Shown: piece by piece, positions 13,888 through 22,092 of the stretch | Position numbering within the stretch: position 1 is the first letter of the stretch | How the letters are laid out: the number at the start of each line of letters is the position of its first letter | DNA from: a virus | Strand: one strand, 5' to 3' | Virus record (IMG/VR): IMGVR_UViG_3300033994_000722 | Location: 1 to 41,873 of that record | Length of the DNA: 41,873 bases | Made by a program: the position numbers and the translations under genes | Notes under the pieces: generated by a model | Told to the model about the DNA's origin: nothing | The model's input: the letters and a program-made list of their open reading frames with translations, nothing else | The model's database searches: none

Positions 13888-14954
13888 TCAGTATCAGTGC
13901 TTAACGCTTCAATGTAAAGTTCGTGCATAATGTTTTTAAGTTTAACAGACTCTACATCAAGTGTCAAGTTATCTATGTACTTAGAAAGAATTGTCATTGT
14001 ATCTTCCGCTTCATCGATGGAAGTATCATCGTTTCCATTTTCTACATCACCAAAGTCTTCAACAATCGACAAGTCTGCTACGCCAGCTTTATAAAGATTA
14101 TCTATCACAATATCAAACAAGAATGGGTTTTGTTTACATAGAACAACAACTTTCACATAACTTCCTGTATAGATGGAATAATCAAATGTTCTGTAGTTTT
14201 CTGCAAAATGTTCCAAATCATCTTTATAATTTAGTTTGTAGAACATACGATGTGGATTTCGTATGAACTCAAGTTCTCTTGTATTGGTATCAAAGATATG
14301 AAATCCTCTTGGGTCGTTATAGTCTGCCCAAGTTATTTCATATGGCGTACCAACATAAGTGATTGTACCGTCAGTTGATTTGTGGTGAAAATGTCCAGTA
14401 AGAACAACATCATATTTGTCAATCTTCTTTTTATCTAGACCTTCATGACAAATATTTCCACGGTCCATTTCGAAACCAGCAAGTTCGAAATGTCCAAAAC
14501 AAATTTGTGACTTTGATTTTTTTATCTCAGATAAGATTTCAGCTTCGTTATCGTCACATATCCAAGGTACAATATCAACATCAATCCCATCAAACTGCAT
14601 TGTAGTAAAAGTATCCAATACAGTAATGTTATCATATCCGTCTAGAAGTAATTGTGATGAATTAACTTGAAGGGTGTTTTTGAACGCAACATCATGGTTA
14701 CCAAGCAATGTATAAAGTGTGATGTTGTTCTCTTTAAGTTTATCAAAAAAATATTCACGACACAAGTATAGTGAATTAAAGTTGATAAACTTACGGCGGT
14801 CGAATAAATCGCCCAGTTGTATAATGGTTGAAATACCATTTTCTTTTAGGTAAGGAAAAAATACATCGTTGTAAAACTTCTCTGCATATTTATGAAAGTC
14901 CAACGAATCATTACGCATACCAAAATGCGTATCACCTAAAATACATAGTTTCAT
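13884..14954 (-). CDS. 47: recombination endonuclease subunit gp47 (Mre11-like)
   Basis: This 356-residue calcineurin-like phosphoesterase is the nuclease of the gp46/47 complex. Metal-binding motifs appear in order: GDTHFG (7-12), GDLFDRR (about 48-54), GNHD (about 84-87) and GHFHH (about 181-185). The length agrees with T4 gp47 (339). The C-terminal third is acidic ('DVENGNDDTSIDEAEDT') and would form the capping/Rad50-binding part. It overlaps its neighbours on both sides by ATGA, with the cytidylyltransferase upstream and gp46 downstream. Confidence 0.95.
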   Translation of the reverse strand: MKLCILGDTHFGMRNDSLDFHKYAEKFYNDVFFPYLKENGISTIIQLGDLFDRRKFINFNSLYLCREYFFDKLKENNITLYTLLGNHDVAFKNTLQVNSSQLLLDGYDNITVLDTFTTMQFDGIDVDIVPWICDDNEAEILSEIKKSKSQICFGHFELAGFEMDRGNICHEGLDKKKIDKYDVVLTGHFHHKSTDGTITYVGTPYEITWADYNDPRGFHIFDTNTRELEFIRNPHRMFYKLNYKDDLEHFAENYRTFDYSIYTGSYVKVVVLCKQNPFLFDIVIDNLYKAGVADLSIVEDFGDVENGNDDTSIDEAEDTMTILSKYIDNLTLDVESVKLKNIMHELYIEALSTDTE

Positions 14955-15391
14955 TTAGATTTATTTTCCAGTTTAGCTAGTTCAGCTTCGTAAATGCGTT
15001 TTCGTAATGAAGAACTGCTGTATGGGTGTTCTCTATTATGATAATGTAATTCTATGCCATGATCTAAACACCACTGTTTTCCAGTGAAGTCTTTTGTTTT
15101 ATACTCATCACCAAGAAAACGGATATCGATGTGCTGTGTCTTCAAAAGATTCAACAAGTCTTCTTCGGTGTGATAAACAATCACTTCATCAACATATTTA
15201 CATGCTGAGACACAGACATAACGTTCATAAATGGACATTATGGGTTTATTTTTTGTGTCTGGTCTATCAACGGTTGGGTCAACTTGAATTGCAACAATAA
15301 GATAGTCACAATATCTTTTTTCTTCTCTCAACATCGTTACATGACCTGCATGAAACAAATCAAATGTACTGCAATTAAATCCTACTTTCAT
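14951..15391 (-). CDS. cytidylyltransferase-family nucleotidyltransferase
   Basis: This 146-residue protein matches the TagD / HldE-C-terminal family, which joins CTP or ATP to a sugar or polyol phosphate. It has the HxGH nucleotide motif (H14-A-G-H17), 'GFNCSTFDLFHAGHVTML' at the start, a 'FLGDEYKTKDFTGK' loop and a C-terminal 'SSSSLRKRI' standing for the family's ISSTxIR. Two activities fit: glycerol-3-phosphate cytidylyltransferase or heptose-1-phosphate adenylyltransferase. The nearby HddA-like kinase, which makes sugar-1-phosphates, favours sugar activation. It is inserted between gp55 and gp47 with ATGA overlaps on both sides. Confidence 0.85.
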   Translation of the reverse strand: MKVGFNCSTFDLFHAGHVTMLREEKRYCDYLIVAIQVDPTVDRPDTKNKPIMSIYERYVCVSACKYVDEVIVYHTEEDLLNLLKTQHIDIRFLGDEYKTKDFTGKQWCLDHGIELHYHNREHPYSSSSLRKRIYEAELAKLENKSK

Positions 15392-15924
15392 TTTTCAGTC
15401 TCATCATCCAAAAATTGTTCAAGTCCAGTTGCTTTCTTTACGCTTTTCTTTTTCTTATTCTCTTCAAAATTATGGATAAATTCTGAGATGTTATCATACA
15501 ATTCAAATTGCCTCATGTTTCCATCTTCATCTTCAAACATCTCTCCCTCATCAAGTAATCCAAATTGTTGTGTTGCTTTATACTTAACATATAACTGTTT
15601 CTTCTCACGCATAATTCTACGTAAGAATGCATAATATATTATCTGTGTAAAATAAGCAAATGGATTTGTTGATTTTGCCGGGTCAAAATTGCGGAAGTAC
15701 ATCAAACAATTTTCAACACCATCAGATATCATCTCATCACGATAAGTATATGATATGAAGTTTGGTTTTCTTGATAGATGTTCCGCAATTTTTAGAAAAC
15801 ATTCGCCAATGTAATTTGGAACTTTTGGTTCTGGTGTTCCATCTCTCTCCGATATGACGCAATCTTCTTTATATTTTATTAATGCTGCTAAAAAATCAGC
15901 GTTGTTTACGTAATGGGTTGCCAT
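15388..15924 (-). CDS. 55: late-transcription sigma factor gp55
   Basis: This 178-residue protein is the T4 gp55 homologue, a minimal sigma factor that directs host RNA polymerase to TATAAATA late promoters. Conserved segments are 'YVNNADFLAALIKYKE', 'RDEMISDGVENCLMYFRNFD' and 'NPFAYFTQIIYYAFLRRI', the sigma region 2-like helices. The C-terminus 'LEQFLDDETEK' is a short hydrophobic-acidic tail, which I infer to be the sliding-clamp contact by analogy with T4. Matching octamers occur upstream of virion genes in this window. TAATG overlap with the epimerase gene. Confidence 0.93.
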   Translation of the reverse strand: MATHYVNNADFLAALIKYKEDCVISERDGTPEPKVPNYIGECFLKIAEHLSRKPNFISYTYRDEMISDGVENCLMYFRNFDPAKSTNPFAYFTQIIYYAFLRRIMREKKQLYVKYKATQQFGLLDEGEMFEDEDGNMRQFELYDNISEFIHNFEENKKKKSVKKATGLEQFLDDETEK

Positions 15925-16865
15925 TATACATTACCATGAATATTGTTCTTGATGTATGTGTATCCCTTAATAAGTTCAACAATACCATCATCAAGTGTAT
16001 GATATGGCATCCATCCAGTTGCTTCTAACTTTTCATTTGAAACGATATAGTTACGTTGGTCAGGGTCTTTCTTGATATCGCCTTCTACGATTGTAAAGCT
16101 TGGAATATGTTTCTTAATAATTTCACACAACTCTAATTTAGAAACGTTTGCTGAAGAAAGACCTACGTTGTAAATATTACCACGCATATTTTCAAACTGA
16201 TGAATTGCGTGTAAGAATGCTTCACATACATCACGCACATGGACATAATTACGTTTGAAGTGACCCTCAAAGATGATAGTATAACCATCATTCACTGCAC
16301 GATATGTCAAGTCATTAACCAACAAATCTGTACGCATACGCGGTGACATACCGAATACTGTAGCAAGACGATAGCTGATTGAATTTTCACGCTGCATTAA
16401 TTCTTTTTCTACTGCAACTTTATCGACCGCATACTTTGAAATAGGACGTAGTGGAGAATCTTCTGTACAGAAGTTATTTTCATCACCGGTACCATAAGCA
16501 GAATTTGTTGTAGGCATAATGATGCGCTGTTCATTTGATACATTCTTTAGCATCCAGAACATTGCATCTTTATTTGTTGTGTCTGCACCAACAACATCTT
16601 TGTTACACAATGGTGCGCCAACAAGTGCAGCAAGAGGAATAATAATATCTGCTTCTTTCAGCAGTTGTGCCATATGTGCTGGATTACGAATATCACCATT
16701 CACGATGGTCAAGTCTTTATTTTCACAAAGATGATTCAATCCACTTTGACGAAACATAAAGTTATCCAATACAGTAACTTTACATCCTATTTGCAATAAG
16801 TATTCTACTAGAATACAACCAATGTAACCAGCTCCACCAGTTACTAATACTCGCCACTGTCCCAT
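15924..16865 (-). CDS. NAD-dependent sugar epimerase/dehydratase (SDR)
   Basis: This 313-residue extended short-chain dehydrogenase has the NAD motif GGAGYIG (10-16), a 'VNGDIR' acidic turn (about 55-60), catalytic Ser122 and the YxxxK pair Y145/K149 ('KYAVDKV'). It would act on a nucleotide-linked sugar as epimerase, dehydratase or 4-ketoreductase. The closest picture is the NAD-epimerase family found in LPS O-antigen operons. It follows the ColD-like gene and is fused by TAATG to the sigma gene, so the sugar operon runs into the late-gene regulator. If the ColD-like neighbour makes a 4-keto-3-deoxysugar, this enzyme could epimerise or reduce it. Confidence 0.87.
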   Translation of the reverse strand: MGQWRVLVTGGAGYIGCILVEYLLQIGCKVTVLDNFMFRQSGLNHLCENKDLTIVNGDIRNPAHMAQLLKEADIIIPLAALVGAPLCNKDVVGADTTNKDAMFWMLKNVSNEQRIIMPTTNSAYGTGDENNFCTEDSPLRPISKYAVDKVAVEKELMQRENSISYRLATVFGMSPRMRTDLLVNDLTYRAVNDGYTIIFEGHFKRNYVHVRDVCEAFLHAIHQFENMRGNIYNVGLSSANVSKLELCEIIKKHIPSFTIVEGDIKKDPDQRNYIVSNEKLEATGWMPYHTLDDGIVELIKGYTYIKNNIHGNV

Positions 16866-16866
16866 A

Positions 16867-18042
16867 TTATACCCTATTTAAAATGTTTACGATTTCATTG
16901 ATTGCTGATTCTTTTAGTGTTGGATAATTTCCAATGTAGAACGAATAAAAATGCATGTGGTCAGTATTCGGAAAGTTCCTATAATGATTTTCTGGTACAA
17001 TATTTTTCAAATATGGTTGTCTCAATTGATTTCCACCACCAGCAGAGCCACGACGAAACTCAATTCCTTCATCACGCATTTTACCCATCAAACGATTTAC
17101 AAAATATTCTGTACAATAGTCATGCTGTAGCACTATGTTAAACGCATAGTTACTACATCCTATCAATCTAAAATCTACCTTATACTTTTTCTGGTCTAGC
17201 TTTGATAAGAAGTGAAATAGATTTTTATTTCTAAGTTTAACATTTTCATCCAGATATTTCAACTGATTTTGACCAAGTATACCGCCAATTTCATTGTTAC
17301 GCATGTTGTATGCTGGATATGCGAAAATGAAATCTGGATTTAATTCTGGATTTTCTGCTTTATATTTTTCAGACATCTTTGAACTACCGCATTCACGTAC
17401 CATACCGTGTGAACGGAGCATACGAACTGTGTGATAAACTTCTTCATCATTTGTACAAACCATACCACCTTCAATCGTTGACATGTGGTGTGCAAAATAA
17501 AATGAGAAGTTTGACATCCAACCAAAGCTACCCAAAAGCTTTTGATTATGTGTTGCACCATGCGATTCACACACATCTTCAATCAAAGGAATGTTACGAT
17601 GACGAAGAACTTCTAATACTCTGTCAGATAAGCAGTCGAAGCCTTGAGCGTAAGTTATAAAGACAGCACGTGTCTTATCTGTGATAGCATTTAGTATGCC
17701 ATCCTCATTCATACCAAGAGTGTCTAAGTCGATGTCAACAAATACTGGAGTGAATCCGCATTGAAGAATAGAAGCGATATCAGATACCCATGTAAATGGC
17801 GGCACAATCACTTCACCACCTTCTGGATGTTTAATCTTCAACATTGTCATTGACAATAGATTTGCAGAAGCACCGGAATTGACAAAGACTGAATACTTTA
17901 CACCCAACCATTTAGACCATGCTTCTTCAAAAGCACGACACTCTGGTCCATTCGTAAGTTTTGGATTATCTTTTTTGAGATGTTCTATTACCAAATCTAA
18001 ATCTTCTCTTGTAATATTATCAGACATTAAAGGATACTTCAT
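16867..18042 (-). CDS. ColD-like PLP-dependent sugar 3-dehydratase (DegT family, Lys replaced by His)
   Basis: This 391-residue DegT/DnrJ/EryC1-fold enzyme has the PLP-binding 'NSGASANLL' loop, 'IVPPFTWVSDI', and 'EDVCESHGA' (Asp ring-nitrogen contact). Where aminotransferases have the Schiff-base lysine, it reads 'FYFAHHMSTIEGGM' (His185-His186), as in ColD and the E1-type 3-dehydratases (RfbH/DdhC), where His acts as base. It is therefore predicted to remove the C3 hydroxyl of a nucleotide-4-ketohexose rather than simply transaminate. ATG 18042 is chosen because GGAG lies 5 nt before it; a GTG at 18048 is in frame. No ferredoxin partner is nearby, which favours the ColD type. Confidence 0.85.
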   Translation of the reverse strand: MKYPLMSDNITREDLDLVIEHLKKDNPKLTNGPECRAFEEAWSKWLGVKYSVFVNSGASANLLSMTMLKIKHPEGGEVIVPPFTWVSDIASILQCGFTPVFVDIDLDTLGMNEDGILNAITDKTRAVFITYAQGFDCLSDRVLEVLRHRNIPLIEDVCESHGATHNQKLLGSFGWMSNFSFYFAHHMSTIEGGMVCTNDEEVYHTVRMLRSHGMVRECGSSKMSEKYKAENPELNPDFIFAYPAYNMRNNEIGGILGQNQLKYLDENVKLRNKNLFHFLSKLDQKKYKVDFRLIGCSNYAFNIVLQHDYCTEYFVNRLMGKMRDEGIEFRRGSAGGGNQLRQPYLKNIVPENHYRNFPNTDHMHFYSFYIGNYPTLKESAINEIVNILNRV

Positions 18043-18044
18043 CG

Positions 18045-19028
18045 TCACTCCATGATAATTGTGCTGCCACTATAGTCAAATTTAAATGGCACCCACACGT
18101 TGATTTCAGGTATTGCTAGTTTAATTTTTTCATGTGCATCAGGCGGAGCAAGAAACATAAAGAAACCACCACCACCAGCACCCATCAATTTACCACCATA
18201 TGCACCAGCTTTTATTGCTTTGTTATATATTGTATCTATATACTCACTCGTTACATCATTTGTTAGTTCTCTTTTGTAGTACCACTGTTCAACAAGAAGG
18301 TCGCCTAACTCTTTCATCGGTTGTTCATCAATCATTAAATCATATGCACAATTTGATACTCTGGATATAGCATCCAAATATTTTTCCGATTTGCCTGATT
18401 TAATATTTTCAACTTGTTGTTTAGCATGAACATCAGAAAATCTATCAATACCAGAAAAGCCTAACATAATATGCTTTTCTAAATTGTTTTCGTATTCAAA
18501 AGATACATCTAAAGATAAAACTTTTATTTTGTCTTTTGAAAGTTCAATAACATTTAAACCACCATAAGCGGCTGCAATCTGATCTTGTACACCGACAGAT
18601 TCACCAATTCGATTCTGTTCAATATCTATTGCTGCTCTAGCAAGGTCATATGCATGATTTGATTTGCCTAGATAAGTTGTGATGGCATTTACCAGTCCAA
18701 CAGTAAATGCAGAAGATGATCCAATGCCAGAACGAGCAGGAAGGTCGCCGTCGTGGCTAATAGAAATACCATTAGATATATCATAATACTTTAAACACTC
18801 CCTTACTGAAGGATGTTCTATCTCAGATATGTCATCAACAGTTTCTATCTTTGAATAGATAATCCGATTAGCATGTTCAAAATAAGGCGGTAACTTCTTT
18901 AAACTTATATAGCAATAATGAGCCATTGCAGCAGAGATTACTCTAGATGGATGTTTTTCATACCATGCTGGATAATCTGTGCCACCTCCAAATAAAGATA
19001 AACGATACGGTGTTTTAGATATGATCAT
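18045..19028 (-). CDS. GHMP kinase, heptose-7-phosphate-kinase-like (HddA family)
   Basis: This 327-residue GHMP kinase has motif 1 'TPYRLSLFGGGTDYPAWY', motif 2 'LPARSGIGSSSAFTVGL' (96-112; the ATP-binding loop) and motif 3 'KLMGAGGGGFFMFL'. The pattern 'HDGDLPARSG...IEQNRIGESVGVQDQIAAAYGG' (split here by ellipsis) is that of D-glycero-D-manno-heptose 7-phosphate kinase and relatives in LPS clusters. It would produce a sugar-1-phosphate for the nucleotidyltransferase nearby. No isomerase (GmhA-like) or phosphatase is seen in the window, so the precursor may come from the host. ATGA overlap with the thiamine-enzyme beta gene. Confidence 0.85.
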   Translation of the reverse strand: MIISKTPYRLSLFGGGTDYPAWYEKHPSRVISAAMAHYCYISLKKLPPYFEHANRIIYSKIETVDDISEIEHPSVRECLKYYDISNGISISHDGDLPARSGIGSSSAFTVGLVNAITTYLGKSNHAYDLARAAIDIEQNRIGESVGVQDQIAAAYGGLNVIELSKDKIKVLSLDVSFEYENNLEKHIMLGFSGIDRFSDVHAKQQVENIKSGKSEKYLDAISRVSNCAYDLMIDEQPMKELGDLLVEQWYYKRELTNDVTSEYIDTIYNKAIKAGAYGGKLMGAGGGGFFMFLAPPDAHEKIKLAIPEINVWVPFKFDYSGSTIIME

Positions 19029-19555
19029 TTTTCATTATAATAATCACCATACTCAACCAATATGGTAGATTTTCCATCTCTTCTCAGATATGCTGTGCAG
19101 TATGCATCGTAGACATGTCTTGGTTCTTCTAACTTAATTATATCAGTATTTGGGCAAAGAAGTCTATAGGCATCTGTATAATCACCGACATGTTGATGTT
19201 GTGGATGTAAAGGTCTTTCAGAACCAATACCAGTTCTTATGATAATTCTTGGCTTGTAATCGGACATCATCGTAATTTTATCTACGTGATTGACTAACTG
19301 ATTTGTTGCACACACTAGAAAATTCCAACGTGGATAAATGCTCACAGGAATATAACCAGCAAGTGCTAAACCCAATGTCATGCCCATTTGTGTGTCTTCA
19401 AACACAGGCATTTCTAATAATTGTTCTTTAGGAACATCTTTTAGTGTGTTAGACATTGCTGTACCAGCATACTCTACTGCTTGACCCATAAAGATAACTC
19501 TTGGATCACCAGCAAGCATGTTCATTGCACGTTTTAGTTCGTCAAAGTATTTCAA
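19025..19555 (-). CDS. E1-beta-like thiamine-diphosphate enzyme subunit, C-terminal domain missing
   Basis: This 176-residue protein corresponds to the pyrimidine-binding domain of 2-oxoacid dehydrogenase E1-beta. It has 'DPRVIFMGQAVEYAG', 'PVFEDTQMGMTLGLALAGYIPV' with the ThDP-activating Glu (E53) and 'RPLHPQHQHVGDY'. E1-beta is normally about 325 residues; the C-terminal transketolase_C domain is absent, with a clean stop. The start is TTG 19555, overlapping the alpha stop and preceded by GAGGG 7-8 nt upstream. The next ATG (residue 11) would remove family sequence. Together with the alpha subunit it may form a transferase passing a two-carbon unit to a sugar. Confidence 0.83.
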   Translation of the reverse strand: MKYFDELKRAMNMLAGDPRVIFMGQAVEYAGTAMSNTLKDVPKEQLLEMPVFEDTQMGMTLGLALAGYIPVSIYPRWNFLVCATNQLVNHVDKITMMSDYKPRIIIRTGIGSERPLHPQHQHVGDYTDAYRLLCPNTDIIKLEEPRHVYDAYCTAYLRRDGKSTILVEYGDYYNEK

Positions 19556-20151
19556 AATTGTACCCTCATTCCCGCACCAGCATGTGGATATTTTGTTTCA
19601 TATTCATAATAATAAATGGATTCGTGTTCACAATTCTTATATGATGATTCTGATACACCCCAAGTTTTATTTGTATCAGTACAAACAGATTTGCCATTAT
19701 CTTCAACAATAAATTTGATAGGCAGTTCATGTTGAATAGAATACTTGAAGTTTTCCATGAAGATGCCAGATTCTGATGTCATGTCACCAACAAAGCAATA
19801 CACCTTCGTGTCAATCTTTTTACGTTTCATTGCCATCGCAGTTCCTACTGCAATAGGAATATTGCCACCAACAATTGCTGATGAGTATATGTTGTATTGT
19901 GGATAACAAAGTGAGATTGACTTGCCTTCCAAAATATCTTTTTCTAAAACATCTGGCGGCACACCTTTCAACAGACATTGATAATGTGAACGCCATGAAC
20001 AAAACACCCAATCTATTGACCGAATGTTTTTGAAGATTTTTATCATTTCATTCTCATTGCCATAGTACAGATGAATTGGCGCACGAATTCTGCCATTGTT
20101 GAAATGATCAGCAATCTTATCTTCGAATGCGATAAGTTCTTGTTTAGTCAC
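19552..20151 (-). CDS. E1-alpha-like thiamine-diphosphate enzyme subunit, short form
   Basis: This 199-residue protein is the ThDP-binding domain of a dehydrogenase E1-alpha. It has 'SWRSHYQCLLKG' (the YRxH-type substrate His), 'SAIVGGNIPIAVGTAMAMK', and the ThDP/Mg motif GD...DN: GDM at 122-124 and DN at 151-152, 27 residues apart. E1-alpha is usually 330-400 residues, so both ends are trimmed. It uses a GTG start at 20151, overlapping the radical-SAM stop, with GGAAAA upstream. No E2/E3 genes are near, so full oxoacid dehydrogenase activity is unlikely. AviB1/AviB2-like acyl transfer in branched sugar synthesis is a precedent. Confidence 0.83.
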   Translation of the reverse strand: MTKQELIAFEDKIADHFNNGRIRAPIHLYYGNENEMIKIFKNIRSIDWVFCSWRSHYQCLLKGVPPDVLEKDILEGKSISLCYPQYNIYSSAIVGGNIPIAVGTAMAMKRKKIDTKVYCFVGDMTSESGIFMENFKYSIQHELPIKFIVEDNGKSVCTDTNKTWGVSESSYKNCEHESIYYYEYETKYPHAGAGMRVQF

Positions 20152-21661
20152 CTAGAATTTTCCTTTTCAATCTAATCTTGGACATCTCTTCAATATTTTT
20201 ACGTGAATCAATTCCAAATTTGTTTTCAACAAGATTCAAGAATGGTCCATGTGAAAAGTATTTGTGCCAAGCATCATCACGAAACTTCAATACTTCAGCA
20301 CCAGTTAGTGCTTTTGTTCTGAGTGGTTTACAGTCATATGATAGAAATGCGAACTCATCGAACGTCTGTGGTAATTCCCATTTATTATTAACTGCTTCCA
20401 TATAAAGTGGACTACCAGGTAATGCCATTGCTGCATAGAAGTTTGCATGTTCACAGTTTAACTCAAGTGCAAGGTCTAAAGTTTCTTGCATTGTCTCTTG
20501 TGTATCTTCTGGAAAACCAAACATGTAATTGCCCAACACATTGATACCAGCATCTTTAATGTCTTGTACAACTTCACGAATATCAACTTGCTTGAATCGA
20601 CCTTTATCAATTTCTAAACGAACTTGTGGATTACCTGCTTCGATACCAAGTGCAAGCCAATTTACTCCAGCTTCTTTGAACAATTCTAGTTGGTCTTTTC
20701 GAACGGAATCTACACGTGCATATGCCCAGAAATTAAACTTCATTCCACGGTCAACCAGACCTTGCAGAATAGGAACATAATATTTTTTGTTTAGAAAAAA
20801 CATCTCATCAGTCAAACGAACTGTGCGTACACCATTTTCCCATAGATATTCAAATTCTTTCAACATTAATTCTGGTGACCAGAAACGCATACCACGAGTA
20901 TCGGATGATACTGTGCCTTGTTGATATGATGTTCTATTGACGATATTAATCATACAGAAGTTGCAACCAAATGAACAACCCAGTGATGTTGAGATTGCAG
21001 CAAATGGTGTACGACCTTCGTCTTTGAAATATGAATGCCAATAATGCGCTCTGTATTTGTCTAATAAGTTGTTATCTTTTGGTAGCAAATCCCATGCATA
21101 ACCTGGCATAACTCTGTCCATATCTTTCGTTTGAACAATCTCACCAGGAGCACCCGTCGCAGCAAAGCCATGTTTCTTATATACCAGACCACGAACTTTG
21201 TCTAGTTCATCAACATAGTTTGTTTGCAGCAAATCTAGCAGACCATAAACACCCTCATTGATGAATACGAAATCAACATAAGGTAAACCAATAACATCAT
21301 ATGGCAATGCAGAAGCATGTGAGCCGATGAATACTGTTTTGATTGATGGATGTGATGCTTTAAGTTGCTTTGCTAGTTTTGATGCACCAATCATCATCGT
21401 GGTGCCTGAGTTTGGATTTTGTCCATAAAGAACAAAGACTGCTATATCAGTTTTTGTATCCGCAATTTTCTCTGCTGCTTGTTCAACACTTGTAGGTTCA
21501 GCATCAAAATCTAAAATACAAGGATTATATCCATCAACACGAACAGCGTTAGCAAGTAACAATGCCCATGTTGGCGGTTCAATAGCAGAATACTTATTAG
21601 AGAGTTCCTGATATGCTTGTGCAGCACTGCTTGGTATAACAAATGTCACCACTTTTGACAT
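20144..21661 (-). CDS. B12-binding radical SAM protein
   Basis: This 505-residue protein has an N-terminal cobalamin-binding-type Rossmann domain (about 1-160: 'EPPTWALLLANAVRVDGY', 'DIAVFVLYGQNPNS', 'TVFIGSHASALP') and a radical SAM TIM-barrel with the cluster motif C229-x3-C233-x2-C236. The barrel continues with 'WALGIEAGNPQVR' and 'LGNYMFGFPEDT'. Such enzymes methylate unactivated carbons or make other radical changes on lipids, sugars or peptides. It opens the sugar cassette, so a C-methylation or similar step on the sugar is a reasonable guess. The DHxLY-type B12 axial motif is not visible. AAAGGAT precedes the ATG. Confidence 0.87.
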   Translation of the reverse strand: MSKVVTFVIPSSAAQAYQELSNKYSAIEPPTWALLLANAVRVDGYNPCILDFDAEPTSVEQAAEKIADTKTDIAVFVLYGQNPNSGTTMMIGASKLAKQLKASHPSIKTVFIGSHASALPYDVIGLPYVDFVFINEGVYGLLDLLQTNYVDELDKVRGLVYKKHGFAATGAPGEIVQTKDMDRVMPGYAWDLLPKDNNLLDKYRAHYWHSYFKDEGRTPFAAISTSLGCSFGCNFCMINIVNRTSYQQGTVSSDTRGMRFWSPELMLKEFEYLWENGVRTVRLTDEMFFLNKKYYVPILQGLVDRGMKFNFWAYARVDSVRKDQLELFKEAGVNWLALGIEAGNPQVRLEIDKGRFKQVDIREVVQDIKDAGINVLGNYMFGFPEDTQETMQETLDLALELNCEHANFYAAMALPGSPLYMEAVNNKWELPQTFDEFAFLSYDCKPLRTKALTGAEVLKFRDDAWHKYFSHGPFLNLVENKFGIDSRKNIEEMSKIRLKRKILGD

Positions 21662-21675
21662 AATAAACTAATCCT

Positions 21676-22092
21676 TTAATGTAACTTTTTATTTTTTATT
21701 TCATTTATGTGTTGTAGAATTTCTTGGTATACTTCTTCTTCATTTTCTTCATCACTATCGTCATGGTCTTCTAATAATTCATTTATTTTCTTATCAGATT
21801 CTTCCATATCTTTTGATAATTTCTCAATCACTTTATCATAATACCTAATCATTTCTTCTCTAGGTTCAACAATCGTAACAATGTCTGTATAATATATATT
21901 TGCACTATTAACTTTGATAAGTTCAACCGGTAACCAGGGCATCATCATCATTACAGTTTGTCCAGTTGGCATTCTTCGAAATACTAAACGCATGGGCTCA
22001 TTCAACTGAATCATATCGGAATTTTCTTCTTCACACATAGAAGCTAATATATCTTCACCAGATTGCATTCTTATTAGTTTTACGTTATGCAT
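21676..22092 (-). CDS. conserved T4-like phage protein, Sm-like N-terminus (138 aa)
   Basis: This 138-residue protein begins 'MHNVKLIRMQSGEDILASMCEEE' and has 'IQLNEPMRLVFRR', a two-strand pattern reminiscent of Sm/LSm-like folds (modulating a 'G-E-D' loop). The second half, 'MIRYYDKVIEKLSKDMEESDKKI', is a coiled coil ending in an acidic, Glu-rich tail. Proteins of this type are widespread in T4-like cyanophages and unassigned. It overlaps the UvsW gene by 8 nt (ATGCATAA) and precedes the sugar cassette by 14 nt. A nucleic-acid role is possible given the neighbours, but unproven. Confidence 0.65.
   Translation of the reverse strand: MHNVKLIRMQSGEDILASMCEEENSDMIQLNEPMRLVFRRMPTGQTVMMMMPWLPVELIKVNSANIYYTDIVTIVEPREEMIRYYDKVIEKLSKDMEESDKKINELLEDHDDSDEENEEEVYQEILQHINEIKNKKLH

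Noticed and set aside
13939-13967. TTGACA-N17-TAAACT inside gp47
   Set aside because: The -10 is poor and the site is internal to a coupled gene chain, with gp46 already linked by ATGA. Not convincing as a promoter.
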